From Proteobacteria bacterium UBA4457 (GTDB lineage Bacteria; Pseudomonadota; Gammaproteobacteria; Ga0077536): 64,000 nt of DNA. The DNA is taken from positions 1-64,000 of the forward strand of contig DGOV01000083.1 in the NCBI GenBank assembly GCA_002390205.1. The letters run 5' to 3'. Every line of letters begins with the position of its first letter. Within the stretch, counting starts at the first letter, position 1. Below are positions 44,452-53,376 of this stretch, one piece after another. The notes beneath the pieces were generated by a model that did not search any database, was not told where the DNA came from, and was given only the letters and a program-made list of their open reading frames with translations. Both the position numbers and the translations under genes were made by a program.

Positions 44452-46329
44452 ATGGCAACGGAAACACAAAAAGAAGAACGCGGATTTGAGTCGGAAGTAC
44501 AACAGCTCCTCGACCTAGTCATAAACTCTCTGTATAGCAATAAGGAAATATTTTTACGCGAGCTTGTATCAAATTCTTCTGATGCCATTGATAAATTGCG
44601 CTTTTTATCATTATCTGATGCTGGTCTTCTAGAAGGATTAGCGGAGCTTGAAATCACCATTGATTTTAATGAAAAAAAGAAAACAGTCACGATTAAAGAT
44701 AACGGTATCGGGATGACCAAAGAAGAGGTTATTTCGAATCTGGGTACGATTGCTAAATCTGGAACAAAAGAGTTTTTTGGTGCACTTAGTGGAGATCAAA
44801 CAAAAGACTCACAACTGATCGGACAATTTGGTGTTGGTTTTTATGCCGCATTTATTGTCGCGGATCGTGTAGTAGTGACGACCAGAAAAGCGGGGATTTC
44901 TGAAGATAAAGGCGTTCGTTGGGAATCTGAGGGCAAAGGGGCTTACACCGTGGAGACTGTCAGTGTAGAACAACGAGGCACTGAAATTGTCTTACACCTC
45001 AAGAAAGAAGCTAAAGAATTTGCAGCTAACCACAGGCTGAGGAATATCTGCAAAAAATATTCAGATCATATATCTGTGCCTATAAGAATGCCTTTAGTGG
45101 GTGATGAAGAAGGTTACGAAGTGATCAACGAAGCTACTGCTATGTGGCAAAAATCAAAAAGCGAATTAAAAGACGAAGATTATCAGACGTTCTATAAACT
45201 CATCTCTCATGATTTCATGGATCCTTTGAAATGGGTTCATTCAAAAGTAGAAGGGAAAATAGAATACACAACGCTATTTTATATTCCTCAAATTGCTCCT
45301 TTTGACTTATGGGACAGAGAGGCAAAACACGGCGTGAAATTATACGTTCAGCGTGTCTTTATCATGGACGATGCGGAAGAGTTGTTGCCGCGATACTTAA
45401 GGTTCGTGAGAGGAGTGATAGACACTAATGAACTGCCTCTCAATGTATCACGAGAAATACTACAAAAAGATAAATCCTTAGACAAAATTCGGACTGCTTC
45501 TATAAAGAAGATACTGGGGTTAATCGAGCGGCTAGCAAAAGGTGAATCTTATGAGAAATTCTGGAGCACATTTGGTAAGGTTCTGAAGGAAGGGATCATC
45601 GAGGACACAGTTAATCGGGAGCGGATAGCAAAGCTTCTTCGGTTTTCCTCAACAATAGATGACAATGAAAACCCAACGGTTTCCTTAAGTGACTATGTTT
45701 CTCGAATGGGAGAAGAACAGACCAATATTTACTATATTACGACTGAGAGCTTCTCTACCGCTAAGAACAGCCCGCATATTGAATATTTTCGTGGGCAAGG
45801 CACTGAGGTGTTGTTGCTGCATGATCAAATCGATGAATGGTTGGTTTCTCACTTAACTGAATTTGAAGGTAAAAACCTAAAATCTATTGTGCATGCGGAT
45901 TTAGAGGGGAAAAATGAAGAGGGAAAAGCAGACGAGAATGACGAGGCTAAAGAAATTGGTGAGCATGATGAGTTTTTTGCGAAAATAAAAGAAGCTTTGT
46001 CAGAAGAAGTGGAAGATGTTCGTTCGAGTAAGCGGTTAACAACGTCACCTGCATGCTTGGTTTCTAGCGCAGAGCAACCAAGTGCGAATCTCGAGAGATT
46101 ACTTCAAGCGGCCGGCCAAGAGGTGCCGAAGACCAAGCGGATTCTCGAGCTTAATATGGAGCACCCAGTTATTGCATTGGCCCAGGAAAATCAAGATTCT
46201 GCCGATCTAAAGGACTGGTCTGAAATGTTATATGAGCAGTCTATCCTCGCAGAAGGAGGAAAACTAGAAGATCCTTCAGGTTTTATTAAACGAATGAATG
46301 AGATGATGTTGAAGTTGTCCGGTGCATAA
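44452..46329 (+). CDS. htpG: Chaperone protein HtpG (Hsp90)
   Basis: Bacterial Hsp90, an ATP-driven chaperone for late folding steps. The 625-aa product shows the GHKL ATP site: ELVSNSSDAIDKLRF, DNGIGMTKEEV, GTIAKSGTKEF and GQFGVGFYAAFIVAD. The middle domain contains LPLNVSREILQ, and the C-terminal dimerisation domain ends at LSGA. GAGG precedes the ATG. prmB starts two bases after its stop codon. Confidence 0.97.
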   Translation: MATETQKEERGFESEVQQLLDLVINSLYSNKEIFLRELVSNSSDAIDKLRFLSLSDAGLLEGLAELEITIDFNEKKKTVTIKDNGIGMTKEEVISNLGTIAKSGTKEFFGALSGDQTKDSQLIGQFGVGFYAAFIVADRVVVTTRKAGISEDKGVRWESEGKGAYTVETVSVEQRGTEIVLHLKKEAKEFAANHRLRNICKKYSDHISVPIRMPLVGDEEGYEVINEATAMWQKSKSELKDEDYQTFYKLISHDFMDPLKWVHSKVEGKIEYTTLFYIPQIAPFDLWDREAKHGVKLYVQRVFIMDDAEELLPRYLRFVRGVIDTNELPLNVSREILQKDKSLDKIRTASIKKILGLIERLAKGESYEKFWSTFGKVLKEGIIEDTVNRERIAKLLRFSSTIDDNENPTVSLSDYVSRMGEEQTNIYYITTESFSTAKNSPHIEYFRGQGTEVLLLHDQIDEWLVSHLTEFEGKNLKSIVHADLEGKNEEGKADENDEAKEIGEHDEFFAKIKEALSEEVEDVRSSKRLTTSPACLVSSAEQPSANLERLLQAAGQEVPKTKRILELNMEHPVIALAQENQDSADLKDWSEMLYEQSILAEGGKLEDPSGFIKRMNEMMLKLSGA

Positions 46330-46331
46330 AA

Positions 46332-47216
46332 TTGAATGTTTTCGATGTTGTCGCTATGGGAGCCGAACGCTTAGAAAAGGCTGACGTCCACTTTGGGCAT
46401 GGTACTGATAATGCTAGTGATGAAGCGCTTTTTTTATCACTCCATGCGCTTGGCTACTCATACGATACGTCAGAAGACCTCCTTAGTGCGGAGCTGAGCG
46501 CGGATCAAGCTCTCAAAGTCAGCCAATGGATAGATAAACGTATCTCTTCCCGCAAGCCAGCTGCATACCTTACTGGTTATACTTGGTTCTGTGGGTATAA
46601 ATTTTTAACTGACTTGAATACATTGGTTCCTCGGTCGCCATTCGCTGAATTAGTAGAGAATTTTTTTGAACCTTGGTGCGTCCCCGATAATATAAAACAC
46701 GTTTTAGAAATTGGAACTGGAGGTGGTTGTATCGCTATCGCAATAGCGAAGCAATTCAATAACGCCCTTGTTGATGCAAGTGATATTAGCGAGTTGGCGT
46801 TAGCTGTTGCAAAAAATAATGCTGATTATCATAAAGTGACTCATCAAGTAGAGTTTTATTGTGCTGACTTGTTCCCTGATACGGAGAAAAAGTATGACGT
46901 GATTGTTAGCAATCCGCCTTACGTGCCAAGTGATGTCTACGATAAGCTTCCTGTGGAATACCATGCGGAACCTAAACAAGCTCTATTAGCAGGGCAAGAC
47001 GGTTTAGATTGTGTGACGCGTATCCTCGACCATGCTTACGATTTTTTATCCGATGAAGGTATGCTTTTCCTCGAAGTAGGGGAGATTTGGCGTGAATTAG
47101 AGGTCGCGTACCCATCGGTTCCATTTACATGGATAGAGTTCGCTCGAGGTGGAGAAGGCGTCTTCGTGCTCAGTAAGGAACAACTTTTAAGCCTACGCGC
47201 ATCTAGGAAAGGTTAG
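46332..47216 (+). CDS. prmB: Ribosomal protein L3 glutamine methyltransferase
   Basis: N5-glutamine methyltransferase acting on L3 during 50S assembly. The 294 aa match PrmB rather than PrmC: HFGHGTDNASDEALFL, AYLTGYTWFCGYKFLTD, LVPRSPFAELVEN. The SAM loop is LEIGTGGGCIAIAIA and the catalytic motif NPPYVPSDVY. A TTG at 46332 is the most likely start. aroC follows after about 50 bases, the usual prmB-aroC order of gammaproteobacteria. Confidence 0.95.
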   Translation: MNVFDVVAMGAERLEKADVHFGHGTDNASDEALFLSLHALGYSYDTSEDLLSAELSADQALKVSQWIDKRISSRKPAAYLTGYTWFCGYKFLTDLNTLVPRSPFAELVENFFEPWCVPDNIKHVLEIGTGGGCIAIAIAKQFNNALVDASDISELALAVAKNNADYHKVTHQVEFYCADLFPDTEKKYDVIVSNPPYVPSDVYDKLPVEYHAEPKQALLAGQDGLDCVTRILDHAYDFLSDEGMLFLEVGEIWRELEVAYPSVPFTWIEFARGGEGVFVLSKEQLLSLRASRKG

Positions 47217-47264
47217 AATACTTTTATTGGTTAAATATTTAATTACGCTGGTACAATAAAGCCT

Positions 47265-48335
47265 ATGTCTGGAAATACGAATGGAAAGTTACTTACGCTA
47301 ACCACAGCAGGCGAAAGTCATGGTTTGGGGTACCTTGGAATCCTGGATGGGTGTCCGCCGGGACTGTGCATTAGTGAGTCTGATTTACAAGCAGATTTAG
47401 ATAGACGGAAGCCAGGTAGTTCTAGACACACTACTCAGCGCAGGGAAGATGATTGTGTCACTATCATTTCTGGAGTCTATGAGGGAGTTACTACAGGTAC
47501 ACCAATTGGTTTGCTGATAAATAATACCGATCAAAAGTCGAAAGATTATTCTGCGATCGAGGACAAATTTAGACCTGGGCACGCGGATTACACTTACTGG
47601 AAGAAGTATGGTGTTCGTGATCCTCGTGGGGGAGGTAGAGCTTCTGCGCGTGAGACATGCATGCGAGTAGCAGCCGGGGCAGTTGCTAAAAAATTCCTGA
47701 GCAGTAATTATGGCGTCTCTATTTTAGGGTACCTAGCTCAGTTAGGACCTATTAAACTTAATTTAGACGATAAGAATGCGATCAATAGTAATGATTTCTT
47801 TTGCGGACAGCCAGATAAGATAAGTGAGCTAGAAACGTTTATGGATTCTTTGCGAAAAGAAGGAGAATCTATCGGGGCCAGAGTAGGTGTTTTAGCCACG
47901 GGTGTTCCCGTAGGATGGGGTGAGCCTGTTTTCGATCGGTTGGATGCTGATATCGCAAAAGCGATGATGGGGATTAACGCTGTTAAAGGTGTGGAAATTG
48001 GTGATGGGTTTGCGGTCATTGAACAAAAAGGAACTGGTCATAGGGACGAAATAGACGGTCAAGGGTTTAGAAGCAATCATGCAGGTGGAGTTTTAGGAGG
48101 CATTTCAAGTGGCCAAGATATTCTGGTTAGCGTGGCACTCAAGCCAACATCGAGTATCCGGATAGAAGGCGACACTATAGATAAAAAAGGCAAGCCTGCA
48201 ACTATAAAAACGCTAGGACGGCACGACCCTTGCGTTGGAATACGTGCAGTACCTATTGTTGAGGCCATGCTTGCGCTTGTTCTAATGGACCACTGTTTAC
48301 GGGATCGCGGCCAGAATCCCGAAAATAGCATTTAG
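47265..48335 (+). CDS. aroC: Chorismate synthase
   Basis: FMN-dependent last step of the shikimate pathway, giving chorismate. The 356-aa product has the start TTAGESHGLGYLGILDGCPPGL, the RRPGSSRHTTQRRE-like loop (DRRKPGSSRHTTQRRED), GGGRASARETCMRVAAGAVA and FRSNHAGGVLGGISSGQDI. All are family signatures, and length is normal. Together with aroE (22792) it covers two steps of the pathway in this window. Confidence 0.97.
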   Translation: MSGNTNGKLLTLTTAGESHGLGYLGILDGCPPGLCISESDLQADLDRRKPGSSRHTTQRREDDCVTIISGVYEGVTTGTPIGLLINNTDQKSKDYSAIEDKFRPGHADYTYWKKYGVRDPRGGGRASARETCMRVAAGAVAKKFLSSNYGVSILGYLAQLGPIKLNLDDKNAINSNDFFCGQPDKISELETFMDSLRKEGESIGARVGVLATGVPVGWGEPVFDRLDADIAKAMMGINAVKGVEIGDGFAVIEQKGTGHRDEIDGQGFRSNHAGGVLGGISSGQDILVSVALKPTSSIRIEGDTIDKKGKPATIKTLGRHDPCVGIRAVPIVEAMLALVLMDHCLRDRGQNPENSI

Positions 48336-48403
48336 GCCGTGAACCGAATCAATCTAGTAGTTATGAGGAGATGGTACTCTTCCTTTTGTCTTCCTGAGCT
48401 CCT

Positions 48404-49480
48404 ATGAGTCTTCCAACATCACTTTCTCGGATTATAGAGCAAATACTAACCGCCCAAGCTAATAAAAAACCTTTGCGTATCGTAGGTGGAGACACGAAAA
48501 AATTCCTTCGCAAAGGGGCTGTTTCCGAGACCCTGTCGACGCTGGAACACTCTGGCATTATATCTTATCAACCCTCTGAATTAGTGATTACCGCGAAATC
48601 AGGAACAAAGCTATCTGATATTGAATTGGAATTAGACAAGAGCGATCAGATGCTTGCTTTTGAACCTCCTAGATTAGGTTCGCTGACTACGATTGGAGGG
48701 GTCGTATCCTCTGGATTTTCTGGCCCATCCATGCCTTATCGTGGGAGCGTCAGAGATTATGTTTTAGGAGTGAAACTCATTACTAGCAAAGGTGCTGCAC
48801 TTCGTTTTGGAGGCGAAGTAATTAAAAACGTAGCGGGCTACGATATTTCAAGATTAGTGAGTGGGGCATTCGGGAGTTTGGGAGTGATAAGTGAGGTGTC
48901 ATTGCGTGTCATACCGAAAACCACTTCAGAACTAGGTCTTGAATGGACTAGTCTATCTTATTCTGAAGCGTGGTCGATGATGTTAGCCTTGGCTAAAAAG
49001 CCCTGGCCTATTACGGGTATGGCGTGGGCTGAAGATGTTCTGAGAGTTAGAGTGTCGGGCAGTCTTGAGGCGGTAAATGACGCGAAGAGACGTCTTTCCC
49101 CAAGTGAAGTTACAACTGATTTACAATATTGGAAAAACCTGCGCGATTATTCCTTACCAGCAATGCGTCCGAGAGAAAATCTTTCACTTTGGCGAATCGC
49201 ACTAGCTCGTGGAATTGATGGACCAGATGAAAAAATAGCATGGTCTGATTGGGGTGGGTCTCAGCGTTGGGTTTGGACGGAGGTCAGCGGGGGCGATGCT
49301 ATGCGTGACTTCTGCGTTGAGAATGGCGGACATGCAACATGCTTTTATAGAGGGCAGAACGAATCCTCCTCAGTTTTTACGAGCCCTTTGCCTTTAGTCA
49401 AAAACTTAATGATAAGGCTGAAAAGTGGATTCGATGATCGACAAATATTCAACCCAAGAGAATATTTTGATTGGATGTGA
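48404..49480 (+). CDS. glcE: Glycolate oxidase subunit GlcE (FAD-binding)
   Basis: One of two flavin-type subunits of membrane-associated glycolate dehydrogenase. The 358-aa product has a PCMH-type FAD domain with VITAKSGTKLSDIELELDKSDQMLAFEPP, LGSLTTIGGVVSSGFSGPSMPYRGS (flavin loop) and FGGEVIKNVAGYDISRLVSGAFGSLGVI. It ends DRQIFNPREYFD, the expected tail. glcF follows after nine bases. GlcD, the larger catalytic flavoprotein, is not adjacent. Confidence 0.93.
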   Translation: MSLPTSLSRIIEQILTAQANKKPLRIVGGDTKKFLRKGAVSETLSTLEHSGIISYQPSELVITAKSGTKLSDIELELDKSDQMLAFEPPRLGSLTTIGGVVSSGFSGPSMPYRGSVRDYVLGVKLITSKGAALRFGGEVIKNVAGYDISRLVSGAFGSLGVISEVSLRVIPKTTSELGLEWTSLSYSEAWSMMLALAKKPWPITGMAWAEDVLRVRVSGSLEAVNDAKRRLSPSEVTTDLQYWKNLRDYSLPAMRPRENLSLWRIALARGIDGPDEKIAWSDWGGSQRWVWTEVSGGDAMRDFCVENGGHATCFYRGQNESSSVFTSPLPLVKNLMIRLKSGFDDRQIFNPREYFDWM

Positions 49481-49489
49481 GGAGAAGAT

Positions 49490-50707
49490 ATGCGTGCCCG
49501 ATTAGCCGAATCTAACAGCTCAAAATCTTTCGCTCTTGCTGCGACAGAAATCATACGTTCATGTGTTCATTGTGGGATGTGTAACGCTTCCTGTCCGACG
49601 TATCAGTTGACGGGTGATGAACTGGAGGGCCCCCGTGGGCGTATTTATCTAATTAAAGGGATACTTGAGACTGGCGAGACGTCAGATGTCGCTCGAACAC
49701 ATCTTGATCAATGCTTGGTTTGCAGGAGTTGTGAAGCCTCATGCCCCTCTGGCGTAAAGTATGGGGAGTTACTAGAGCTGACCAAGCCGCACATAGAGTC
49801 TTCCAATCGCAGTCCACTTCGATTAAGGATAAAACGGTATTTGATCGTTCAAATAGTTCCCAACAAGGTATTGTTTTCAATGTTTTTCGCGGTGGGACGG
49901 CTTTTAAAGCCGCTGCTCTCTTCTAATTTGAAGATACTTATTCCTGAGCGTGCATCTTTGCAAGCGTCGCGCAGAGTCGCACATAAAAGGAAAGCACTCT
50001 TGCTTTCGACGTGTGCACAATCAGTAGTGCGGCCGAGCATAGATACTGCGGCTATTAAAATTTTTGATCGTCTTGGGATTACCCTAATTCCGGTTGCAGG
50101 GGCAGGTTGTTGTGGGGCATTAGCCTTACACTGTGGCTATGAAGAAAAGGCTATTGTTCAAGCGAAAGCAAACATTGATGCTTGGTGGCCTTATATCGAG
50201 CTAGGAGCTGAATCTATCATTGCCACGTCTTCAGGTTGTGGCCTGCAACTTAAAGGGTATGAAAGATTATTGAAAGAATTCCCAGATTACAGCGCGAAAT
50301 CGAAATATCTAGCGGGCTTGATTAAAGATCCTATAGAATTGATAGACGATCAAAAACTGTCGGCAGTTACTAAAGATTCAGATCGTTGCAGTATCGCTTT
50401 TCAGTCGCCTTGTTCTCAACAACACGGACTTAAGATTAATGGACGGGTTGAAGCTGTGCTCGAGAGGTTAGGTTGGAATTTCACTAAGGTGAAGGATCCG
50501 CACTTATGTTGCGGTTCAGCAGGGAGCTACTCAATTCTCTATCCAGAAACCTCGGCTAGATTAAGAGAAGAAAAACTCAATGCCTTAAGCCAAGGGAGCC
50601 CAGAGCTGATAGTCACTGCAAACATCGGATGCCAGCTTCATTTAGGGGCTAAGAGTGCAGTGCCAGTTATCCATTGGCTCGAGCTAATTGAAAGAGAATT
50701 GAATTAA
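49490..50707 (+). CDS. glcF: Glycolate oxidase iron-sulfur subunit GlcF
   Basis: Iron-sulfur electron-transfer subunit of glycolate dehydrogenase, 405 aa. Two 4Fe-4S motifs are visible (CVHCGMCNASCPTY and CLVCRSCEASCPSG), then two CCG domains (GAGCCGALALHCG and HLCCGSAGSY). It directly follows glcE. Glycolate from algal exudates would fit a marine lifestyle, but activity needs GlcD from elsewhere in the genome. Confidence 0.94.
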   Translation: MRARLAESNSSKSFALAATEIIRSCVHCGMCNASCPTYQLTGDELEGPRGRIYLIKGILETGETSDVARTHLDQCLVCRSCEASCPSGVKYGELLELTKPHIESSNRSPLRLRIKRYLIVQIVPNKVLFSMFFAVGRLLKPLLSSNLKILIPERASLQASRRVAHKRKALLLSTCAQSVVRPSIDTAAIKIFDRLGITLIPVAGAGCCGALALHCGYEEKAIVQAKANIDAWWPYIELGAESIIATSSGCGLQLKGYERLLKEFPDYSAKSKYLAGLIKDPIELIDDQKLSAVTKDSDRCSIAFQSPCSQQHGLKINGRVEAVLERLGWNFTKVKDPHLCCGSAGSYSILYPETSARLREEKLNALSQGSPELIVTANIGCQLHLGAKSAVPVIHWLELIERELN

Positions 50708-50736
50708 TAAAGATTTTGCTGTTCGAGCTCTAATAA

Positions 50737-51492
50737 TCAGTATATTCTCAGTATTGCGGCATCACCTTCGCCATCGATGAAATCATCAAATCCATCACCA
50801 GGAGGATTACCATCATATAAAGAGTACTCTCTCTGCTGGCGCCAAGCTTCTCTTACGAAGGCATAAGGATCTAGCGCAGCTTGATCTCTTAATCGACTGG
50901 CTTCGAGCAGATTCGCACGTGAATTAATTGCACGCACAACTCCGGCCGGAACTGTTACTACTGCAGCTAAATAAGTTAAGGGATTGGTGAAAATACTCAT
51001 TACCGGCGCAGAAACGTCTCTGTAGGAGCTTGGCCCCATAAAAGGAAGAGTCAGATAAGCTCCTTGGTCCGCGCCCCATTTTCCGAGTGTTTGTCCCAGA
51101 TCTTCTTTGCGCAAAGGCATCCCTAGCGCAGTCGCTGGATCAAATAGTCCTCCGATTCCTAGAGTACTATTTACTATAAATCTTCCTGTATCTTTAAAGA
51201 AATCCTTAGGTTTTCCTTGCAATATATCGTTTGTGATCGTGTTCAGATAGCTTGCATTATCGAAGAAATTTGTCACACCTTTTCGTACTACTGCGGGTGT
51301 CACAGCTACGTATTTTTCAGCGACAGGCTCTATAAATTTTTTGTCCAACGTATCATTGAAGGCGTAAATTTTTCTATTTATAGGCTCGTGAGGATCATTG
51401 TTAGATGTTTTCGATGTCGAGGCACAGCCGGTAAACAGTACGATGCACAAAGTACTTAATAGACATTTCAGCTGTATATGATTCTTTAACAT
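50737..51492 (-). CDS. mlaA: MlaA/VacJ-family outer-membrane lipoprotein
   Basis: Outer-membrane component of the Mla phospholipid-transport system that removes lipids from the outer leaflet. The 251-aa precursor has a lipobox LFTGCAS and the core segments NDPHEPINRKIYAFNDTLDKKF, NTLGIGGLFDPATALG-like (STLGIGGLFDPATALG) and LGQTLGKWGADQGAYLTLPFMGPSSYRD. It is the last gene of the minus-strand run hpnH-hpnB-hpnM-mlaA, suggesting a link to hopanoid trafficking rather than the usual mlaBCDEF operon. Confidence 0.94.
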   Translation of the reverse strand: MLKNHIQLKCLLSTLCIVLFTGCASTSKTSNNDPHEPINRKIYAFNDTLDKKFIEPVAEKYVAVTPAVVRKGVTNFFDNASYLNTITNDILQGKPKDFFKDTGRFIVNSTLGIGGLFDPATALGMPLRKEDLGQTLGKWGADQGAYLTLPFMGPSSYRDVSAPVMSIFTNPLTYLAAVVTVPAGVVRAINSRANLLEASRLRDQAALDPYAFVREAWRQQREYSLYDGNPPGDGFDDFIDGEGDAAILRIY

Positions 51493-51567
51493 TTAGTTTA
51501 GTCTCCCTTCGTGTCCTTGATTTCCCATATTACCTTAATCGCACGGGCGGGCACCATATTTTTCTTT

Positions 51568-52185
51568 CTAACCTAATTCTTTCAGGGCCTCGATCTTCGT
51601 TGTTAATTGCCGAAGGAGACTTTTAATGCCATCTTTTTCCATTATGTAAGAATATTCAGCTTTCTTAAGGGCTAGGTCTGAGACTCCTTCCGAAATCACA
51701 TTTACGATAAGCCAGCCTTGTGAATTTTTTCTCAGGAGGTATTTCAGTGAGGTCCTGTCTCCGTTGTCCGATACCAGGGTAGTACTTAGGGAAAGGGAGT
51801 TGTTTCTTGATTTTCGTTCAACAATTACAAATTTCTGACCGGAGTAGTTTGAAAAGTGATGCGCGTAGGTTGATATGCTGAGCGATCGCATGACGCTCAC
51901 GAACTCCTGTTGATCCTCATGGGACAGTACTCCCCATTTTTCCCCGAGGACTACTTTACTGATTAGTGGAAAGTTAAAACTTTCACTCACAACGTTTCTG
52001 ATTATGTCTATTCGGCCGGCATGGCCCAAGCTCTTTTCAGATTTCATTGCTGTTAGAAGCACTTCGTGCAAATTGACGACTATTTCCTCGCCCCCGAGCG
52101 AGCGATCTCCTCCCCAACCAGGAGCACTAAATAGGCACAGAATAGAAAAAATTATGGTTGTTCGATAGAAATTGGCTTTACCCAT
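51568..52185 (-). CDS. hpnM: HpnM/MlaC-family periplasmic lipid carrier
   Basis: Toluene-tolerance Ttg2/MlaC-type protein, 205 aa, with an N-terminal signal (TTIIFSILCLFSAPGWG). MlaC ferries phospholipid between MlaA and the inner-membrane MlaFEDB complex; the hopanoid-cluster version is called HpnM. Family segments include SFNFPLISKVVLGEKWGVLSHEDQQEF and FSNYSGQKFVIVE. It lies between hpnB and mlaA, and no mlaBDEF is in the window, so HpnM is the better label. Direct hopanoid binding is inference from context. Confidence 0.82.
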   Translation of the reverse strand: MGKANFYRTTIIFSILCLFSAPGWGGDRSLGGEEIVVNLHEVLLTAMKSEKSLGHAGRIDIIRNVVSESFNFPLISKVVLGEKWGVLSHEDQQEFVSVMRSLSISTYAHHFSNYSGQKFVIVERKSRNNSLSLSTTLVSDNGDRTSLKYLLRKNSQGWLIVNVISEGVSDLALKKAEYSYIMEKDGIKSLLRQLTTKIEALKELG

Positions 52186-52209
52186 ATGGCATCCTGATTA
52201 GAATATTTA

Positions 52210-53325
52210 TTAATTCACTTTACGGTACGTTCTATTTTTCCAACGTGTCCGTTCACCACGCCAGTAGCGAATGGCGGAAGTCCACGTCATAGCTAAGAAC
52301 AGCGAACTAGCAAACGGTAAAGAGAAAACCCAGAAAGATGAGCATCGGTAATGTCTTATAGTGGGCAAGTATGCGAGACACATCACTATCAGACTTATTG
52401 CGGACAATAGTCGAACATAGCTATTATCGGATAGAATTCCAGCCAACGGCGTTAGAAAAGTGATCACCAAGAGTGCAGAGCAGAGTAGAAGCAAAGGTAG
52501 TGAATATTTTAGTTGTGTGAATGCAGTTCTCGCGACCATGTTCCATATGTTGGATAAAGTGCCATAAGGGCGAATAGCCTCAACATCGTGGCTGAGTCCG
52601 ATCCACGTCCGGCCTCCTGCTTTTTTAATCAGTTTTGCAAGTGTGCAATCATCAATGATCGCATCGTGTAGTGCTGTAAAACCTCCTATATCGTCCAACT
52701 TTGATGCCTTTATTAGAATGCAGCCGCCAGCTGCACCCGCAATCTTGGAGTTTGGATCATTACTTAATGCAAAAGGATAGATAAGTTTGAAAAAAAAGAT
52801 AAAAGCGGGAAGCAAAAGTTTTTCCCATAGGTTCGCTATGGGTAACATAGCCATTATGGAGACAAGGTCTAAGTTCTTTTTTTGTTGAAGCCGGAAGAGG
52901 TCTGTTAGAGCTTGGGGAGCGAGCCTTATATCAGCATCCAGCAAAAGCAAATAAGGTGTTGAGATCTTCTTCCTACCCTGCTCTAAGGCCCAGAGCTTTC
53001 CTGTCCAGCCTGGAGGGGGAGGTTGACCTTCTACCAAACTAAGATTTTTTATATTGAGGTTTGTAACGGCGCTCGCTGTCTCATCCGTACTTTGATCATC
53101 TATCACAACGATCCCGCCCAGAGAGCCTTGCGACGCTAAAGCCAAAATAGTTTCTACTATGCATTCTGCCTCATCTCTTGCAGGTATCAACGCAGTAATA
53201 TGGGCGAGGGAAGGAGTACTTTTATCAACTCTTTCTAATTTCTCGCTCGTAGACCATGGGCGCCAAGGCAAGCACAATAGCGTTAGCCAAAGTATTACCG
53301 AAATTGAGGAAAGAGCTATTAGCAT
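52210..53325 (-). CDS. hpnB: Hopanoid-associated glycosyltransferase HpnB
   Basis: GT2-type membrane glycosyltransferase of hopanoid clusters, 371 aa. An N-terminal anchor precedes the nucleotide-binding ITALIPARDEAECIVETILAL, VIDDQSTDETA and LLLDADIRLAP motifs. Hydrophobic segments at about 170-190 and 280-345 complete it. GAGG lies 11 bases before the ATG. Its substrate in hopanoid synthesis has not been settled in the literature I know. It lies between hpnH and hpnM on the same strand. Confidence 0.9.
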   Translation of the reverse strand: MLIALSSISVILWLTLLCLPWRPWSTSEKLERVDKSTPSLAHITALIPARDEAECIVETILALASQGSLGGIVVIDDQSTDETASAVTNLNIKNLSLVEGQPPPPGWTGKLWALEQGRKKISTPYLLLLDADIRLAPQALTDLFRLQQKKNLDLVSIMAMLPIANLWEKLLLPAFIFFFKLIYPFALSNDPNSKIAGAAGGCILIKASKLDDIGGFTALHDAIIDDCTLAKLIKKAGGRTWIGLSHDVEAIRPYGTLSNIWNMVARTAFTQLKYSLPLLLLCSALLVITFLTPLAGILSDNSYVRLLSAISLIVMCLAYLPTIRHYRCSSFWVFSLPFASSLFLAMTWTSAIRYWRGERTRWKNRTYRKVN

Positions 53326-53376
53326 AGGAGTCTATACCTCCGGGTGTCGCGGCGGCGTCTAGAACGGAAGCTTTTG

